Positions 1 to 11,659 are shown, counted from the stretch's first letter. The stretch: DNA of 64,000 nt from Thysanoteuthis rhombus (GCA_963457665.1 OY735207.1:46725196-46789195); one strand, 5' to 3'. A program made the numbers and translations. The notes: generated by a model from the letters alone, not told the origin.

Positions 1-279
1 CCAGTATTTCCTGAATCTGTCAAGTTCATCTCTCTATCTTGTGTTCTGTCGGCCTCGGTTTCTCACGTGATCTCTGGGGATCCATATCGTGAGACGTGAT
101 GTGCATTGGTTGTCTTTCATTCTTGCAACGTGGCCTGCCCATTACCATTTGAGTTTTTTAATAGTTTTTATGATGTCATGGACTCCCGTTTTCTTCTTTA
201 TATACTGTGCTGCCTTGTGATCTCTCCATGTAAGGTTGAGCATGATTCTCTCATGTGAACGTTGCATACTTCTCAGTTT
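1..279 (-). mobile_element. RTE-like LINE 3' fragment, cut by window edge
   Basis: The minus strand reads as the C-terminal end of an RTE-type retrotransposon ORF, the part downstream of the reverse transcriptase. It aligns by eye over nearly its whole length with 60417-60690, differing by scattered substitutions. The 3' end and trinucleotide tail lie left of base 1. The 5' side stops near 279, where similarity to the other copies ends. No long open frame remains on the coding strand, so this is a dead, 5'-truncated insertion. Confidence 0.85.
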
Positions 280-920
280 CGTACAATGGGTAGAATATGA
301 TACGTTTGTTCGATTTTGAAGCTATTTCTACAAACTTTACCAATGTAGTATATTCACGATCATGTGCAAACTCTAAAAGTTCATACAAGAGAAATTTATT
401 TTGAGTTTTTTGCTTCTAAGCAATCTTTGAAAAAATTTGAATATTTGAAACTTTAGAAGTGCACCACTTTTTGTTTTGCATTGTTTGAAGGAGAAAAAAA
501 AAGGAAAAAAGAGTAAACAGTACGAATAACAAAAAAATGGATTGGCCTTTTTTGCTGACGCCTCCTTCTAATGTCGGTACAAGCCAAGCTTGGTAAATTC
601 TTTAAATGCTTTCTTCGCAATACGTTCTCCGTCTTGTCATTACTTCGCTGGAACGATTGCCAGCGAGCAATTAACAAAGCTGTGTGCACAAAACGCAAAA
701 CTATCATGAAGAACGAGAAGAAAAAAAAGAATTTATGAGATTTTCAAATTCAGACAGATCGCCCAATCCTGGACAGAAAATGAGATCTAGTTATTGTAAG
801 TAAGGAGTACACTTATCAGATTGTGGTTGCTAATGTTTCAGCAAACAAAGTGGAACACACACACTCATAAACGTGCGTGTGGACACACACACATGCAAGA
901 AAACACATACGCACAAACTT
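280..920. other. AT-rich unassigned sequence
   Basis: No repeat copy, RNA gene or credible coding frame was recognised. The ORFs here are short and compositionally unremarkable. The stretch ends in the CA-rich lead-in to a microsatellite. Confidence 0.5.
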
Positions 921-921
921 G

Positions 922-952
<31 letters not shown>
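921..952. repeat. (CA)n-(TA)n compound microsatellite
   Basis: CA dinucleotides pass directly into TA dinucleotides. They abut the end of a SINE-4 copy that begins at 953, as if the microsatellite grew from the A/T-rich tail of that element. Confidence 0.9.
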
Positions 953-953
<1 letters not shown>

Positions 954-1186
954 ATTGTGTCATCCACAGACAGCTGTTTCGTTGTATTACAACTCTTCAG
1001 TGTGGCTATAGACTTTCTATTATCCCTTCCAGTACCACGATGCTTGAAACCTTCGCTGCAAACCCGGAGGCAGATATCATACCTCTGAGCTACGGAACTA
1101 GACGGCCAATAAGGCTGAATCTAATCGATATATTTATTATAGGTTAAATTCCCCGTCCACCAGAGTGCTCTTTTCCTATAGAAGAG

Positions 1187-1192
<6 letters not shown>
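953..1192 (-). mobile_element. SINE-4 copy (tRNA-derived)
   Basis: This matches copies at 11306-11613 and 13674-13990. Read on the minus strand it has a good RNA polymerase III A box (TAGCTCAGAGG, complement of 1082-1092) and a B-box-like GGTTTCAAGCATC (complement of about 1038-1050), with tRNA-like spacing. A related body follows and the element ends at the (TA)n/(CA)n tract at 921-952. The 5' side is also cut by a TA array at 1191. The tRNA origin is inferred from the box sequences and spacing; the parental isotype was not determined. Confidence 0.7.
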
Positions 1193-1240
<48 letters not shown>

Positions 1241-1284
1241 ATAAATATACATATATACATATATTATATATGTATATTTATATT

Positions 1285-1365
<81 letters not shown>

Positions 1366-1366
1366 T
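1191..1366. repeat. Long interrupted (TA)n arrays
   Basis: Two (TA)n blocks are separated by an imperfect TA/TG-rich spacer. Both strands can form long hairpins. The apparent Tyr/Ile repeat proteins across it are microsatellite translations, not genes. Confidence 0.97.
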
Positions 1367-1379
1367 TGAATGCATATAA

Positions 1380-2330
1380 CTTTGCCGACTAGACTAAAAG
1401 CACAAAGAAAAACGAGTTTGATTACCTAACAAGTAGCTAATGCTATTACTACTTCGATTTTTATTCACATTCTTAGAATGTCATCTGAGGATGATGTAAA
1501 CAAACATCAAAACAATCAGAGAAATTTAGAAATCAACTCGTTGTGGTTCGTTAAGAAAATTAAGGATTTTTACCCTAGACGGTAGTCAAATACTGTATTA
1601 TGGAGATTTTTCAACTTAATCTTTATAGGATGATTAAAAGGTCAAGTGATTTTCTTTATGAATCGTTTAGCTTCTTGAACAAAGATGTTGGGAGTTTTTA
1701 AAAAAAATTCTCATAGCGATAGGAGCAACGTAGAATAGTCTTCCAAGCCAGCGCAATGGAGTTTTTAAGTGAAGGCCGACGATATTGATCAAGACACGCA
1801 CTAGATAAGCTAAAATAGAACAACAAAATAGCTATGAAGATTTTTCAACAAATACAAATCAACAGATTTTGTATCGTATTCCCTTGAAATATATTCCCGA
1901 CCTTCATCCTCTGCCGAAAGCCATTATCGGCTCCAGCGGTTAGGTCATCGGATGGACAAGGTTATCATCAATATAATTCCGAAGTTGGCTATTTCAAGCA
2001 TCCGGATCGATGCTATAGGCCAGTGTCCGGCAATAAGATATGTAACAGGTGTTCGGCTCAGCGTTTCGCGAACGAGAATTATGGCTGAAAGGGGCTGAGA
2101 GTTGGACTTGAGAGCGGCATATGGCCTCTAATGAAGTCTTGCCCCAGATAGTGCACGCCTCCAGAGGTCGCGTGTGGAAGGCGCCTCCAGACTGCATGGC
2201 GCCGTTGGGTCAGGAATGGTAAGATGGTTGTGGGAAGTTTGCATGGCTTCGTTCAATTCAAATTTCAATCACACGTACATGCACACGCACATCCATGCAC
2301 AAAGAAAGAGGGAGGGAAGGAGGAAGGAAA
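1380..2330. other. Unassigned sequence; GC-richer patch 2000-2220
   Basis: The first half is AT-rich without features. The patch at about 2000-2220 is visibly richer in G and C and carries a 67-codon minus-strand frame (1994-2197), but I recognise no domain and see no splice context that would make it an exon. Confidence 0.4.
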
Positions 2331-2353
2331 AGAGGTCGAGAGATGGGAGAAAA

Positions 2354-2358
2354 GATAG

Positions 2359-2418
<60 letters not shown>

Positions 2419-2450
2419 CACATATGAATATCTATTGCCCCCCCCCCCGT
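2354..2450. repeat. (GATA)n-(GA)n microsatellite and poly-C
   Basis: GATA tetranucleotides pass into GA dinucleotides up to about 2414, followed after a short spacer by a run of ten Cs near 2440-2449. This is a simple sequence tract. Confidence 0.95.
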
Positions 2451-2611
2451 TAAATTGTCCACAAGTAACGTGACCGCTTTACTCCATAGAAAACGTCTGT
2501 AAAATTTCTCGTCAGGGATTTCTAGACGACTTATTGTTAAGCAATCTTCAAAAATTAATTATTTTCATCTAGTGTTCATTTCGCAACGTTTTGGCTAGTC
2601 CATCCTCTGGC

Positions 2612-2631
2612 CTTTTTTTTTTTTTTTTTTT
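2612..2631. repeat. Poly-T tract
   Basis: An uninterrupted T run of about 20 bases. It could be the A-tail of a minus-strand retroposon, but no recognisable body adjoins it. Confidence 0.8.
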
Positions 2632-2796
2632 CACGCGAGATTCTTGTCAGATGCAGAGTCTTCTCTACTTATAATCCATATACGGGTTCCCGGATCAAAT
2701 ATCAGATTATGACCAGTAATCAACAAGAGTCTCAGCACAAAAAAAAAAAAATCTGAAGAAAGTCTGTTGACAAATCGACCGAAAAATAGTGATTCC

Positions 2797-2798
<2 letters not shown>

Positions 2799-2860
<62 letters not shown>
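2799..2860. repeat. (TA)n microsatellite
   Basis: An essentially pure TA array of about 60 bases. The overlapping minus-strand Tyr/Ile frames are spurious. Confidence 0.97.
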
Positions 2861-2864
<4 letters not shown>

Positions 2865-2869
2865 TATTC

Positions 2870-3745
2870 TGTACGAACTGGAAACCCATTACGCATAGCT
2901 ATAGATGCATTCAAAGCCAGTAGATAAATTGATTTATAAGCCAAGCTAAGCATAATCCTCAATCAAGGCCACAGTAATTGCGAATTGATCTGGGAGATGA
3001 ACTTGCTAGTCATCATACCACAGTAGTTGCCAAATACTGATTCTGGTACAAAGCAACAGTAGTTGAGCAACCATTGAAAATCGTGCCCACTACAGTAGAA
3101 AATTCGTCTATCGGACAAGCTTGTTAACCGTTAAATTATAGAATCTCCGAATACTTTTTTTTTGTTAAAGTTGGTACATAAATGGGGCATTTTGTGTATT
3201 TTGATTCATTCTGACCAGGGTATTTTGACAATCCATTACGATTTAGCTATCGTTTGTTGCATTGCTTTTGCAACGTTTGGTATTATGATACGAGAAAAAG
3301 ATCAGTCGACTTCCTCATCGAGAAAAAATGTATTTTCTGTCTCAACGAATCATTCAGACCAGTCGATCGATTAACCTCTAATTTTTTGCAGCATCTTCCT
3401 TCTGAAGTTCCTTCGATGCGCCAGGTCTCAATTTTTTTTGTCCTTGAGAGCAAAGTACACTCCTGAAACTATGAGAAGCCATTCCCGGGAGGTCATTTGC
3501 ACCTACTTCATCAAGTCTTCAAAATTCCGTGATATACTGCCAAACTTCTGTTGTGCACCATAGAACACATGAAGAGCTGACTCTCGGATGTGCCTTTTAT
3601 ATCGAGGGATGATTTTCACTAAAATAAAAGCAAAATTATCTCTTTACTATAAAAAAAAACTTTTTAAGAAAGTATGCACACTGCAATCAATAATGATTGA
3701 ACTTCAAAGACATTTCTAAAGTTTCCTTTAAATAGAGCAAAAAAT
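2870..3745. other. Unassigned AT-rich sequence
   Basis: Around 2968-3100 there are three or four weak degenerate copies of a CCACAGTAGTTG-like word, roughly 35-50 bases apart. Nothing else was recognised. Confidence 0.4.
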
Positions 3746-3749
3746 GCCT

Positions 3750-3822
3750 GTTTTCAGCTGGGTTCGAACACCCGACCTGAATGTAGGCGGGAAATATGCA
3801 ACTAACCCAAGGTTCTCTTATG
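3750..3822 (-). mobile_element. tRNA-like SINE head
   Basis: On the minus strand an A-box-like TGGGTTAGTTGC is followed about 30 bases later by a B-box-like GGTGTTCGAACCC. This is the internal pol III promoter arrangement of a tRNA. No clean cloverleaf closes around it, so a SINE head or decayed tRNA pseudogene is more likely than a functional tRNA. Confidence 0.5.
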
Positions 3823-4196
3823 TGAGTCTTAGAGAATATATGTTAGCCTGTATCTGTTTATAAGCGAATGTATGCATCTTCTGTATAGACGTATAAGTAT
3901 GAAAAGTTATTCGCGTTTTTCAAAAGCCATCTTAAAACTGGACACAGCCTGAAAAAAATATGAAACAAGCGATAGGAAATGTAATGAACATACAACTAGC
4001 ATGAGTATGTGTATCAAATAGATCTTTCATTCAAAATAGTGCTCAATACCATCGGTAGAGCAGTTATAACACGAGTAAAGATATTTTCAGTGCCTCATTA
4101 CAGACTTTACACTCTGTTTCTTTTCCTCTCTTTTAAATGTGCAATCGGTAAACCACTAAAAATATCTTTACTCGTGCACATACATACACACACACT

Positions 4197-4197
<1 letters not shown>

Positions 4198-4276
<79 letters not shown>
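4198..4276. repeat. (TA)n-(TG)n microsatellite
   Basis: About 66 bases of TA end in a short TG run. Confidence 0.97.
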
Positions 4277-4556
4277 ATAGAATCATCTGGATTGGTGTAG
4301 AAACATCTTTCAGGAGATTGTGTTGTGCCTACATTGAAAGAGTGGATGTGTACTTGTGATGAGTGCTAGCTTTAGAGATCAAGTCATTTACTGAATTATA
4401 CATCGGATCGAGTCCATGAAATTACTGTTATATAATGAATCGGAAGTATTGTACATTTTGCACTTAATAATTTACCTTCATAATTATAGTAAGGATAGAC
4501 ACTGTCTACCTAGATGATATGTCTCTGATAGACAAACAGATAGATAAAGTTAGGAC

Positions 4557-4594
4557 AGAAAGGAAGGAAGGAAGGAAGGAAGGAAGGAAGGAAG
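4557..4594. repeat. (GAAG)n microsatellite
   Basis: Nine or so tandem AGGA tetranucleotides. Confidence 0.95.
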
Positions 4595-4797
4595 GTTGAT
4601 GTATGCAAATAATCCCAGTTAGCTAGACAGATTGACAGAAATGTTTTTTTCTACTTTCCCAACGCTACATGGTATGCCGTGCCATAAGCTGTTTCATACC
4701 AACAGGAAATGTACTCGCACCGAATAGAACTATTGCTTATTCCCTTTGCTGCCCTTCATAAACTGTGCCCCATATTCAGACCTTGTCTTTGCACTTT

Positions 4798-4845
<48 letters not shown>
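4798..4845. repeat. (CT)n-(ATCT)n microsatellite
   Basis: CT dinucleotides pass into ATCT tetranucleotides. The Ser/Leu-rich frames of 68-136 codons across 4709-5156 derive from this tract and the CT-rich flank. Confidence 0.95.
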
Positions 4846-6575
4846 CCCCTTCGCTTTTTTTCCCTCCCTTTATTTTGTTCTACTTCTTTTTCTATTTCAG
4901 ACATCGAAAACATGTTTTATTTTTCCCCCAGTTGCCTTTCTCTCTTTTTTTTTCTCTCCATTATCTTTTGACTGCACCTGTTCTCTCTTTCTCTTGTTTC
5001 CTCCGCTTGCCTTGTGTTCTTGTCACGGTTTCCCGATTGCATCTGCGCCAACTCTATCCGGTGCTTATCAATGATTCATTGCTCAAAAGGTTCCTGGCTT
5101 TTGAAAACTCCAAAGGCCGCAACTTTCCTCTCTGTTTTCAAATCACTATCGGGTGATTAAAAAAAAAAAAGAAGAAAAGTCGGTCAGATTGTTGCTTAGT
5201 CACCTATCTTAGGGAATATATTTATGGAGTGGTATTTTTTTGATTTTTATAAATGATAAATGATTTTGGTTCAAGTCAAAGTATAATCGCATAACTTTTT
5301 TTTTAATAACTTACTGCGAAAGTCTGTTCATGGTGAGACTTTTTGGGGGACGAGATTATTGTTAGTTCCTTATCGGGACCAGAAGTGAACGTCCGTGCCC
5401 AGGAAAAATCCATACTTGGGCCCTTATACTAAGCTTGGAAAATATCACGTAGTGTTTAAATCATCCGCCAGTAAGATTCGTAGACAACCACTTGCCATCC
5501 TGTAAGCTTGCTTGGTTCGCGCCTGAGACTTCTACGTTTTTCACACTTATGATAGAAGCAGAGATACTAATTTGGATGTGACTTTTCAATTTTTCAGTAT
5601 GTCACTCTCAAATTCGAAGAATTGAAAAAAAAAATCAGTTGGTAACGTTGGACTCAGAGATTCGAAAGAAAAAAGCAAAAACAATAAAAAACAAAAAACA
5701 AGCAAAACAAACAAACAAAAAAAAACCCATCTAAATCAGGAACCGTGGTCAGAAGTTGATTTTTTAGACCAGTTAAGAACCGGGGTTTCGGTTGCAGATT
5801 TTTCTACAAGACAGCAGGCAAAAGAAAGCTCATCCCAGTTGGGCAATTGGTGCAACACAATGTCCCTAATCCCCTTTGACCTTGAGTCATGCTAAGCTAA
5901 AATGAGTGATATTAACAATTCTCAACATAAAATACGAAATACTATGAATATATAAAAAAGTTGTTTTCAAGATGTGTACAAGTTTGTAAATCACAAATTA
6001 ACTTCTATTAACTAATCTGGAAAATGAGTAAATAAGTTTTAGGCTATATTACATCGTTTCGATCAATGATAATCAGCATAGGCTCTACCAATCTCAGGAG
6101 CGCTGGATGACTCAAGTGGGCATTGACAGGTAAGGGGGCCGTTGGAAACCCAAAGGTTGGTGAGCAGCCAATGTTCAAAGAATACAAAACTATACCCTCA
6201 GCGCATAAAGTTGCTTATCTGAAAAGCCGATTTCAAAGCAGAGAGGGAGTTGAATTCTTTACTGTTATATTTGAAAAATTCTATTAACTTATTTATTTAA
6301 TGCATTCGACGAGTAAATCGAGTGAAACGAAAAACTCACCAATGAACTTCAAACTACTTTGAAATGAGCTTCTCCAGACATGAGACTAGGCGTTTTAGAT
6401 ATCGAAATAGAACTTCTCTCATTTGATATAACATGGCGAGGAAATACGCAAGTTGCGACCGTGTGAATCGAGCAGACAGGGCAGGTGCAATGTCAGTAAA
6501 TAGAAACCGTGAACCCAAACTGTCGAAATTGGTTTCCTCTGTTTTCAAGTCGGTTCTGTTCTCAGGCTATGGATA
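4846..6575. other. Unassigned sequence
   Basis: A CT-rich stretch to about 5060 is followed by A-rich and mixed sequence. An A/C-rich tract of AAACAAAC type lies near 5660-5720. No coding or repeat family assignment could be made. Confidence 0.4.
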
Positions 6576-6579
6576 ATTA

Positions 6580-6815
6580 TAAATGCGTTATTTCATTTGA
6601 ACTGACCCCTCCCCTGTTGAATGGGCCAGTTGACCTACACTGCGTAAATAGAATAGACAATTCAAGATGTGGACAACTGCAGGAATCGAATCTGCGACCG
6701 ATAGGGAGCCTTCCTAACGTAATACTGTTCTTACCATTGAGTTAAACAGCCCACTGGTGAGTCAGTGGCCTAAATAACTAATTTATGTCCAAAATCTGTC
6801 TTGTTCATTTATTCC
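6580..6815 (-). mobile_element. SINE-1 copy (tRNA-derived)
   Basis: On the minus strand this has the shared leader related to 31270-31340, an A box of TTAACTCAATGG type and a B box related to GGTTCGATTCC (seen on the plus strand as GGAATCGAATC). The common body follows, with the word TTCTATTTACG after the head. The copy is diverged but collinear with 23450-23725. The 3' part beyond the body is weakly preserved. Confidence 0.75.
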
Positions 6816-6839
6816 GTGTTATAAACCCATTTCTCAATG

Positions 6840-6886
6840 GTATGTATGTATGTATGTATGTATGTATGTATGTATGTATGTATGTA
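6840..6886. repeat. (GTAT)n microsatellite
   Basis: Eleven tandem GTAT units. They lie between the SINE-1 leader and a repeat G copy. Confidence 0.95.
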
Positions 6887-7230
6887 CCACGGGCATTGGC
6901 CGTACCAATAGAGCTAGAAGGCAGAAAATTCAATCATTTACTTCTTAATATGTCCTGTAAACAATTTTTATCGCTTTGTCTTAAACATCCATAAATAGTT
7001 TTTCAGTGGAAGGGGTCAATTTGTAATGTAAGTTTAAGCTAGATTGGCCCCTAACCCACTTGTTATTTTTTCAAAATCGTTCTAGTGATCACTGCGCAAC
7101 AAAAAGCGGGAGAGGTAATTCATTCATTGATCACCCCTTCTTCAAATGTTTTAATTTATCACCCCTAACACGGCATACTGTCAAAAGACGTTGATCACGA
7201 GACAGTTTCAATGTAGTGACTAATAAGACC
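6887..7230 (+). repeat. Interspersed repeat G, copy 1
   Basis: This resembles 55170-55620 across two blocks. The first is AGAGCTAGAAGG... with a cytosine-poor run to AATATGTCCTG. The second is TGATCACT...CAACA...TTGATCAC and ends with a CACGGCATACTGTCAAAAGA-like word. A third relative is on the minus strand at 60935-61150. Function and class are unknown; no terminal repeats were seen. Confidence 0.55.
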
Positions 7231-7675
7231 TGTTTTGTTGTTTTTTATTCTCAATATTCATTATTGAAACATTAGATACATTTGTACAATTATATTTTGG
7301 GTTATATGATAAATACTTGAATTAAAAAAAAAAAAATTAGTAAAGTTTGATTATCAATCTATTATTTTTGACCGACTTCACGGAGTCTGACAGACGAAAT
7401 ATATATGCTTTAAAAGTGGATGGTAGTTCAAAATAAAGTTTTGGAAAGACTTGTCTCGGTCAAGATTAAGAATAACCTGAATCACTTGTGAATATCGATT
7501 GTTTTTACCCGAAATTGGAATTGTAGAAGACAAGTCCGATCATAGGTAAACCGAAGCAGAGGCACATTTACGACTCATAAATAATTTGAAGTGGCAGTGA
7601 ATTGTGAAGGCAAAATGGCTTTAATAAAAACCAAGTCAGGAAAGGTCAGTTCTCGAAGTCTAGAATGATCGCTAT
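7231..7675. other. Unassigned AT-rich sequence
   Basis: Short poly-A runs only. No feature was recognised. Confidence 0.4.
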
Positions 7676-7935
7676 TATCAGAAGCTGTCGACCGAAACAG
7701 ACAACATAAGTTATTTCAGTTAGTAGGTTGATCTGACTGGCTATGCATATATCATGCTTACAGGTCACATCAACGGAGCTAGAGGGGTGACTATTTAAAC
7801 ATATACTGCTTACTATGTCTAGAAAATTATGTATAGATTATGCCTTGTTTTTTTTCTTTTAATTCCCCACTTATATAGGCTTTTAGTGACGGGTATTCAA
7901 TAAATCGGTCCCTTACTTCGTGTCAGTCAGTAATC
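7676..7935 (+). repeat. Interspersed repeat G, partial copy 2
   Basis: The stretch from GTCGACCGAAAC through GGAGCTAGAGGGG to TACTATGTC parallels 55183-55330. It lacks the TGATCAC block found in copy 1 and in the 55 kb copy. Confidence 0.5.
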
Positions 7936-8039
7936 ATGCCTGATTTTCGAAAGTTCGGCCATTTTTAATGGGCATTACCATTAACGTCAATTTTTTCTAT
8001 TCCGAATTCCATTTCAATGTCATTGCTGTTCTTTAACTT

Positions 8040-9265
8040 AGTTGAACAACATTTGAGCTCTTCCTGTTCTTATCAAATAGGTTTTATATCTCCCTTGTAC
8101 ATGAGAGTTGTTGATTTTTCTCTTTGTTTTAGAGAATTGGTATCCTTGGCTGTTTTTCAAAATTCTGTTTAGTGGCATCATAATTCGCACAAGTAGTAAT
8201 GGAGACAGAGAGGCTCCCTGGGAATTTACCCTTTTGATACTTACCTCTGCAACGTTTTCTCCTGCAGCAGCCAAGTCTACTTTCCAGGGTTTTTTTTGTA
8301 GAGTTGGCTATGAATCTCATCACTGGTTCTCTAATTTGTGATATCCTGAGGCTTTCCAGTATCCAGCTGTATGGGATCATTCTGCTTACTTTCTGTATAG
8401 TCAATCCATCCAATAGCAAGAATTTTTCTTTTTTTTTTTCTTCACTTCTTTTAGAATCATCCGGTCAATGTAGAGAAAGTCATTCGGTAATTTGACTCCC
8501 TTCCTGCATCATTCTGGTAAGAGTCTTCTTCCCATAGAACCGTATATTCGCTCTGCTATCTATCCGGTCGAGATTTTCTACATTAGTGGTAGGCACGTGA
8601 TTGATTTTAAGACGCTTGCCTGATTCCCCTTTTCAGGGTCTTTTTGGATGTAGTGGGAGGGGCGTTCTGCTGCTAGTCTTTCAGTGTATGGGAACTCATC
8701 TTCATCCAGGCAGCTTTGATGGATCAATCTGACATGCAGTGCGATGAATTTCTTGAACCAATACCCTTGGATCCTATCAAGTCCCAGACGCTTTCCAGTT
8801 GGCTATTTTCGGGAGGTGTTTTTTTTTAATGTGCTTTTATTCAATACAATTTGTTCAGCCTTATGTATGTCTTGAAGTTCTTTTTTTTTTCATCATTCAA
8901 TCATTCTGGGGGTTTGCTGTGTTTTTGGCATCCCTGTATTCCGTCCTAGAAGTTCTTTGTGCCTGTGGCACCAAGTTTTTATGTTCTGTCTTCTTTCTCC
9001 ATTCAAGTCTTTGTAAAATTTTCTTTCCTTATTTTAGAATGTGTGTATTCTGTAATCTGTCTATATCTCTTCAGTCTTGCTTTCCGTCTTTGGCTCGTCT
9101 CCTTTGGTGTATTTCTTCCTATGCAGCGGGTGTCCATTTTTCTCTTATCTTGTACGTATCCTCGTCTTCTTCATGGTCTGTTCATGTATTCGATGTGTTT
9201 TTCAGTAATCCTTCGTCTCACTGTAGTTGAGAGATCTATTTTTCCTAAACTTCTTTCTCGGGCAT
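8040..9265 (-). mobile_element. Decayed R2/R4/Dong-type LINE (reverse transcriptase region)
   Basis: On the minus strand the translated pieces follow the order of R4/Dong-like LINE ORFs. From about 9250 to 8980 there is a basic segment with KARLKRYRQ. From about 8800 there is a WF.K..ALH-like segment, then YIQKDPEKGN at about 8640-8610, followed by SITCLPLM, all characteristic of this clade. At about 8390 comes IPYSWILESLRI, then QGASLSPLLLVRIMMPLN at about 8220-8160, and finally the palm. In the palm the expected Y-x-D-D box reads as M-Y-K-G-D-I-K, so the catalytic pair is damaged. Stops and frameshifts separate the pieces. The restriction-like endonuclease end is missing. The family call comes from remembered clade motifs and is not database-checked. 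Confidence 0.8.
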
Positions 9266-9845
9266 GCTTTTTTGTTCATGTTGAACGGTATCGTAAAAAT
9301 GTCTGTTACCATATTTGTATTAGCATAGGTGAGATTGTTGAGCCCCGTTATTATTATTAAGCAAGTATGAATCCTCTTTCCAGGTTCTGTTGTAGCAGTT
9401 GGACCACCAGTGCGAGAACCTTTGTTCAATGCCCCGCGATTCAAACAAACCATCTTTTTATACTTCTTGCTATGCTCACTCAAAGGTCATTTCCTTTTAA
9501 CTATATTCACGTAAGCTCTGTATATCATAAAGGCAAAATAGGACTAGGTTTGATTTGAGACAAAATGTACGAACACAATCTGTGAGGTCTAAAAATTATA
9601 TTCATATCTGTTGGGAGGCTTTGGTTTGTGTATTATGCCTCAGCATAGATCATGAATAATTAAAACAAAAAACTATGATAACTATGTTTTGCTGACCTTT
9701 CTGGTAACATTTACACTAGCATACTCGCCGCTTGAGAGGATGTTAACAAGTGGAAAATAATCGAGAAATGTACATTTACTAACTGTGAAATGGCTAAGAT
9801 GATTTCGCCTAACAATCGTTGCCACAAATTTGTCCTGCACACACA
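9266..9845. other. Unassigned sequence
   Basis: No repeat or gene was recognised. A short (ATT)n run lies near 9348-9360, adjacent to the LINE 5' side. Confidence 0.4.
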
Positions 9846-9899
9846 CATACGCTCACTGACCTACTCACCCACACACACGTTCGCATGCACATTGAAAAT

Positions 9900-9906
9900 C
9901 ACACAT

Positions 9907-9959
<53 letters not shown>

Positions 9960-9992
9960 TATGTATATATATATACACACACACACACACAC
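9900..9992. repeat. (CA)n-(TA)n-(CA)n compound microsatellite
   Basis: A TA array of about 60 bases is flanked on both sides by CA tracts. Confidence 0.95.
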
Positions 9993-10493
9993 CCAAATTG
10001 TGGCTTTTTGATAAAACCAAAGAAATGATTTAGAACGATGAAAACTCCTTAGACCCCATAAATAAATACAATTTGTAATTTTAATTACAAATTATGTGGG
10101 TTATATAACTGAAACCGATATGAATAATACATTTTCGTCCGATCTCCGGCCCTTCTGGGTTGGGGTCAGCCTTGATCTTGTCACTTAGCAAATCAGGGAA
10201 CAAAATTGATGTAGATGTGCCTAGTCTGTGATGATTGCAACTTTGCAATAGCACTTCCCCATTGCAACGAAATGGGAGAGTCGCAGACTGCCCTGACACC
10301 TTTGCGGTACAGATCGTGGGGACTGATTAATTTTGGCTTCGACCCATACGTAAGCGTGTTGGTCTCCTACATCAGATCCTATCCGGTGTTATGATTGCAC
10401 TCGCAGGGAGGCTGATAAACACTAACAATATGCGAGGAAATTACGAAATTCACGTCCGTAAATTGCGGCCTTCTGCTCACCCGTCAACAACTT

Positions 10494-10495
<2 letters not shown>
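9993..10495. other. Unassigned sequence
   Basis: Mixed composition, slightly GC-richer at 10140-10400. No coding or RNA signal is supported. Confidence 0.4.

Positions 10496-10543
<48 letters not shown>
10496..10543. repeat. (TA)n microsatellite
   Basis: An almost pure TA array. Confidence 0.97.
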
Positions 10544-10545
<2 letters not shown>

Positions 10546-11305
10546 GTTGACTGTTGGAAATGGAAAGAGTTTACTTATTAAAGAGGAAGCGTGCCCACGC
10601 GGAAATAATTATCTTTCCTTGATGACTACCACACTGCGATGAAATAATAATCACGTGATGCACACGGACCAATGAAAAAGCTCCATCTGTGTGAGTCCAA
10701 TCAGCGGCTTTTAAAACGTTGCATGTCATAAAACTGTTTCTAATCATAATCAAACACCAGTGGGCATATCAAAGAAGCGAGGGAATAATTAGCAGACAGT
10801 AGGCAGGAAAAATCCGCTGGGAAGATGAAAAAAAAAGACTCGATGGGCACATGGGTGGCATTACTGACTGCTTCAGCATTGTTAAAGCTTTGTACAATCA
10901 ACATTACAGTCAGCTTCCAGAGAATTTATTTATTTACGGGTACACCTTGATCAGTGCGATTAATTCGTTCCAAAATTTTCCTCGTTGCTCAAAACTGTAC
11001 CGACCTGGATCTTCAGCTTATATTCAGCTATTCGTATGGCAATACCCAAACCGTACTACATCAAACCAGCACAATTCATTGTATTACTGCATTTATTATT
11101 ATCATTGGTATGAACTAAGCATACTATAGTCTGGCAAAAGGCCTCAATAGTGATCACCTGGTGAGGGTCAAACATACAAAACAGAAATATTGGCCTGTTA
11201 CACTAGACTGCTAAAAAATTGCACCATAGCGAGGTGTCCTATCTTTGTTATAATAATGCTGATTATTGCAACTTATTGATATAACAATTATATATAATTA
11301 TTAAT
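10544..11305. other. Unassigned sequence
   Basis: No feature was recognised. The right end is an AT-rich run that forms the tail of the SINE-4 copy beginning at 11306. Confidence 0.4.
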
Positions 11306-11613
11306 AACTGTGTCATCCATAGACAGCTGTTCTGTTGTATTACAACTCTTCAGAGTGGCTATAGACTATTCAATATCCCATCCTGTACCACGAGGTAGGA
11401 TCGAAACCTTCGCTTCAGATCCAGAGGCTGGCTTTTTCCCCTGCCCTATGCAGAACTGGACGGTCTGTCCGACCGGATTAAACGATATATTTTACTAACA
11501 CACAATTCCCCATCCACCAGAGTGCTCCATTACAGAGTTGGAAGAGCATTGCTACATTAGCTTATATTGGACGAGTTTCCCTACTTAAAGAATGCATAAC
11601 TCTGGAGAAGGAT
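11306..11613 (-). mobile_element. SINE-4 copy
   Basis: This is collinear with 13674-13990 from the GTGTCAT end through the CCACCAGAGTGCTCC block to a GAGAAGGA word. On the minus strand it carries GGTTTCGATCC, a good B-box core, near 11398-11410. The A-box position is eroded. An AT-rich stretch adjoins the left end and a (TA)n-(TG)n tract lies just beyond the right end. Confidence 0.7.
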
Positions 11614-11616
11614 ACA

Positions 11617-11619
11617 TAC

Positions 11620-11659
<40 letters not shown>

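Noticed and set aside
1121-1392. Tyr/Ile-repeat proteins on both strands, also at 4009-4359, 9790-10028, 12452-12670, 23242-23557, 24963-25334, 36628-36858, 45799-46020, 46494-46807 and 54640-54960
   Set aside because: They are translations of (TA)n and (CA)n microsatellites and are open on both strands for that reason.
2968-3110. Degenerate tandem of CCACAGTAGTTG-like words
   Set aside because: Spacing is irregular and the similarity outside the word is too weak to call a repeat.
4709-5156. Ser/Leu-rich frames up to 136 codons
   Set aside because: CT-rich simple sequence removes stops; three overlapping frames are open at once, with no domain.
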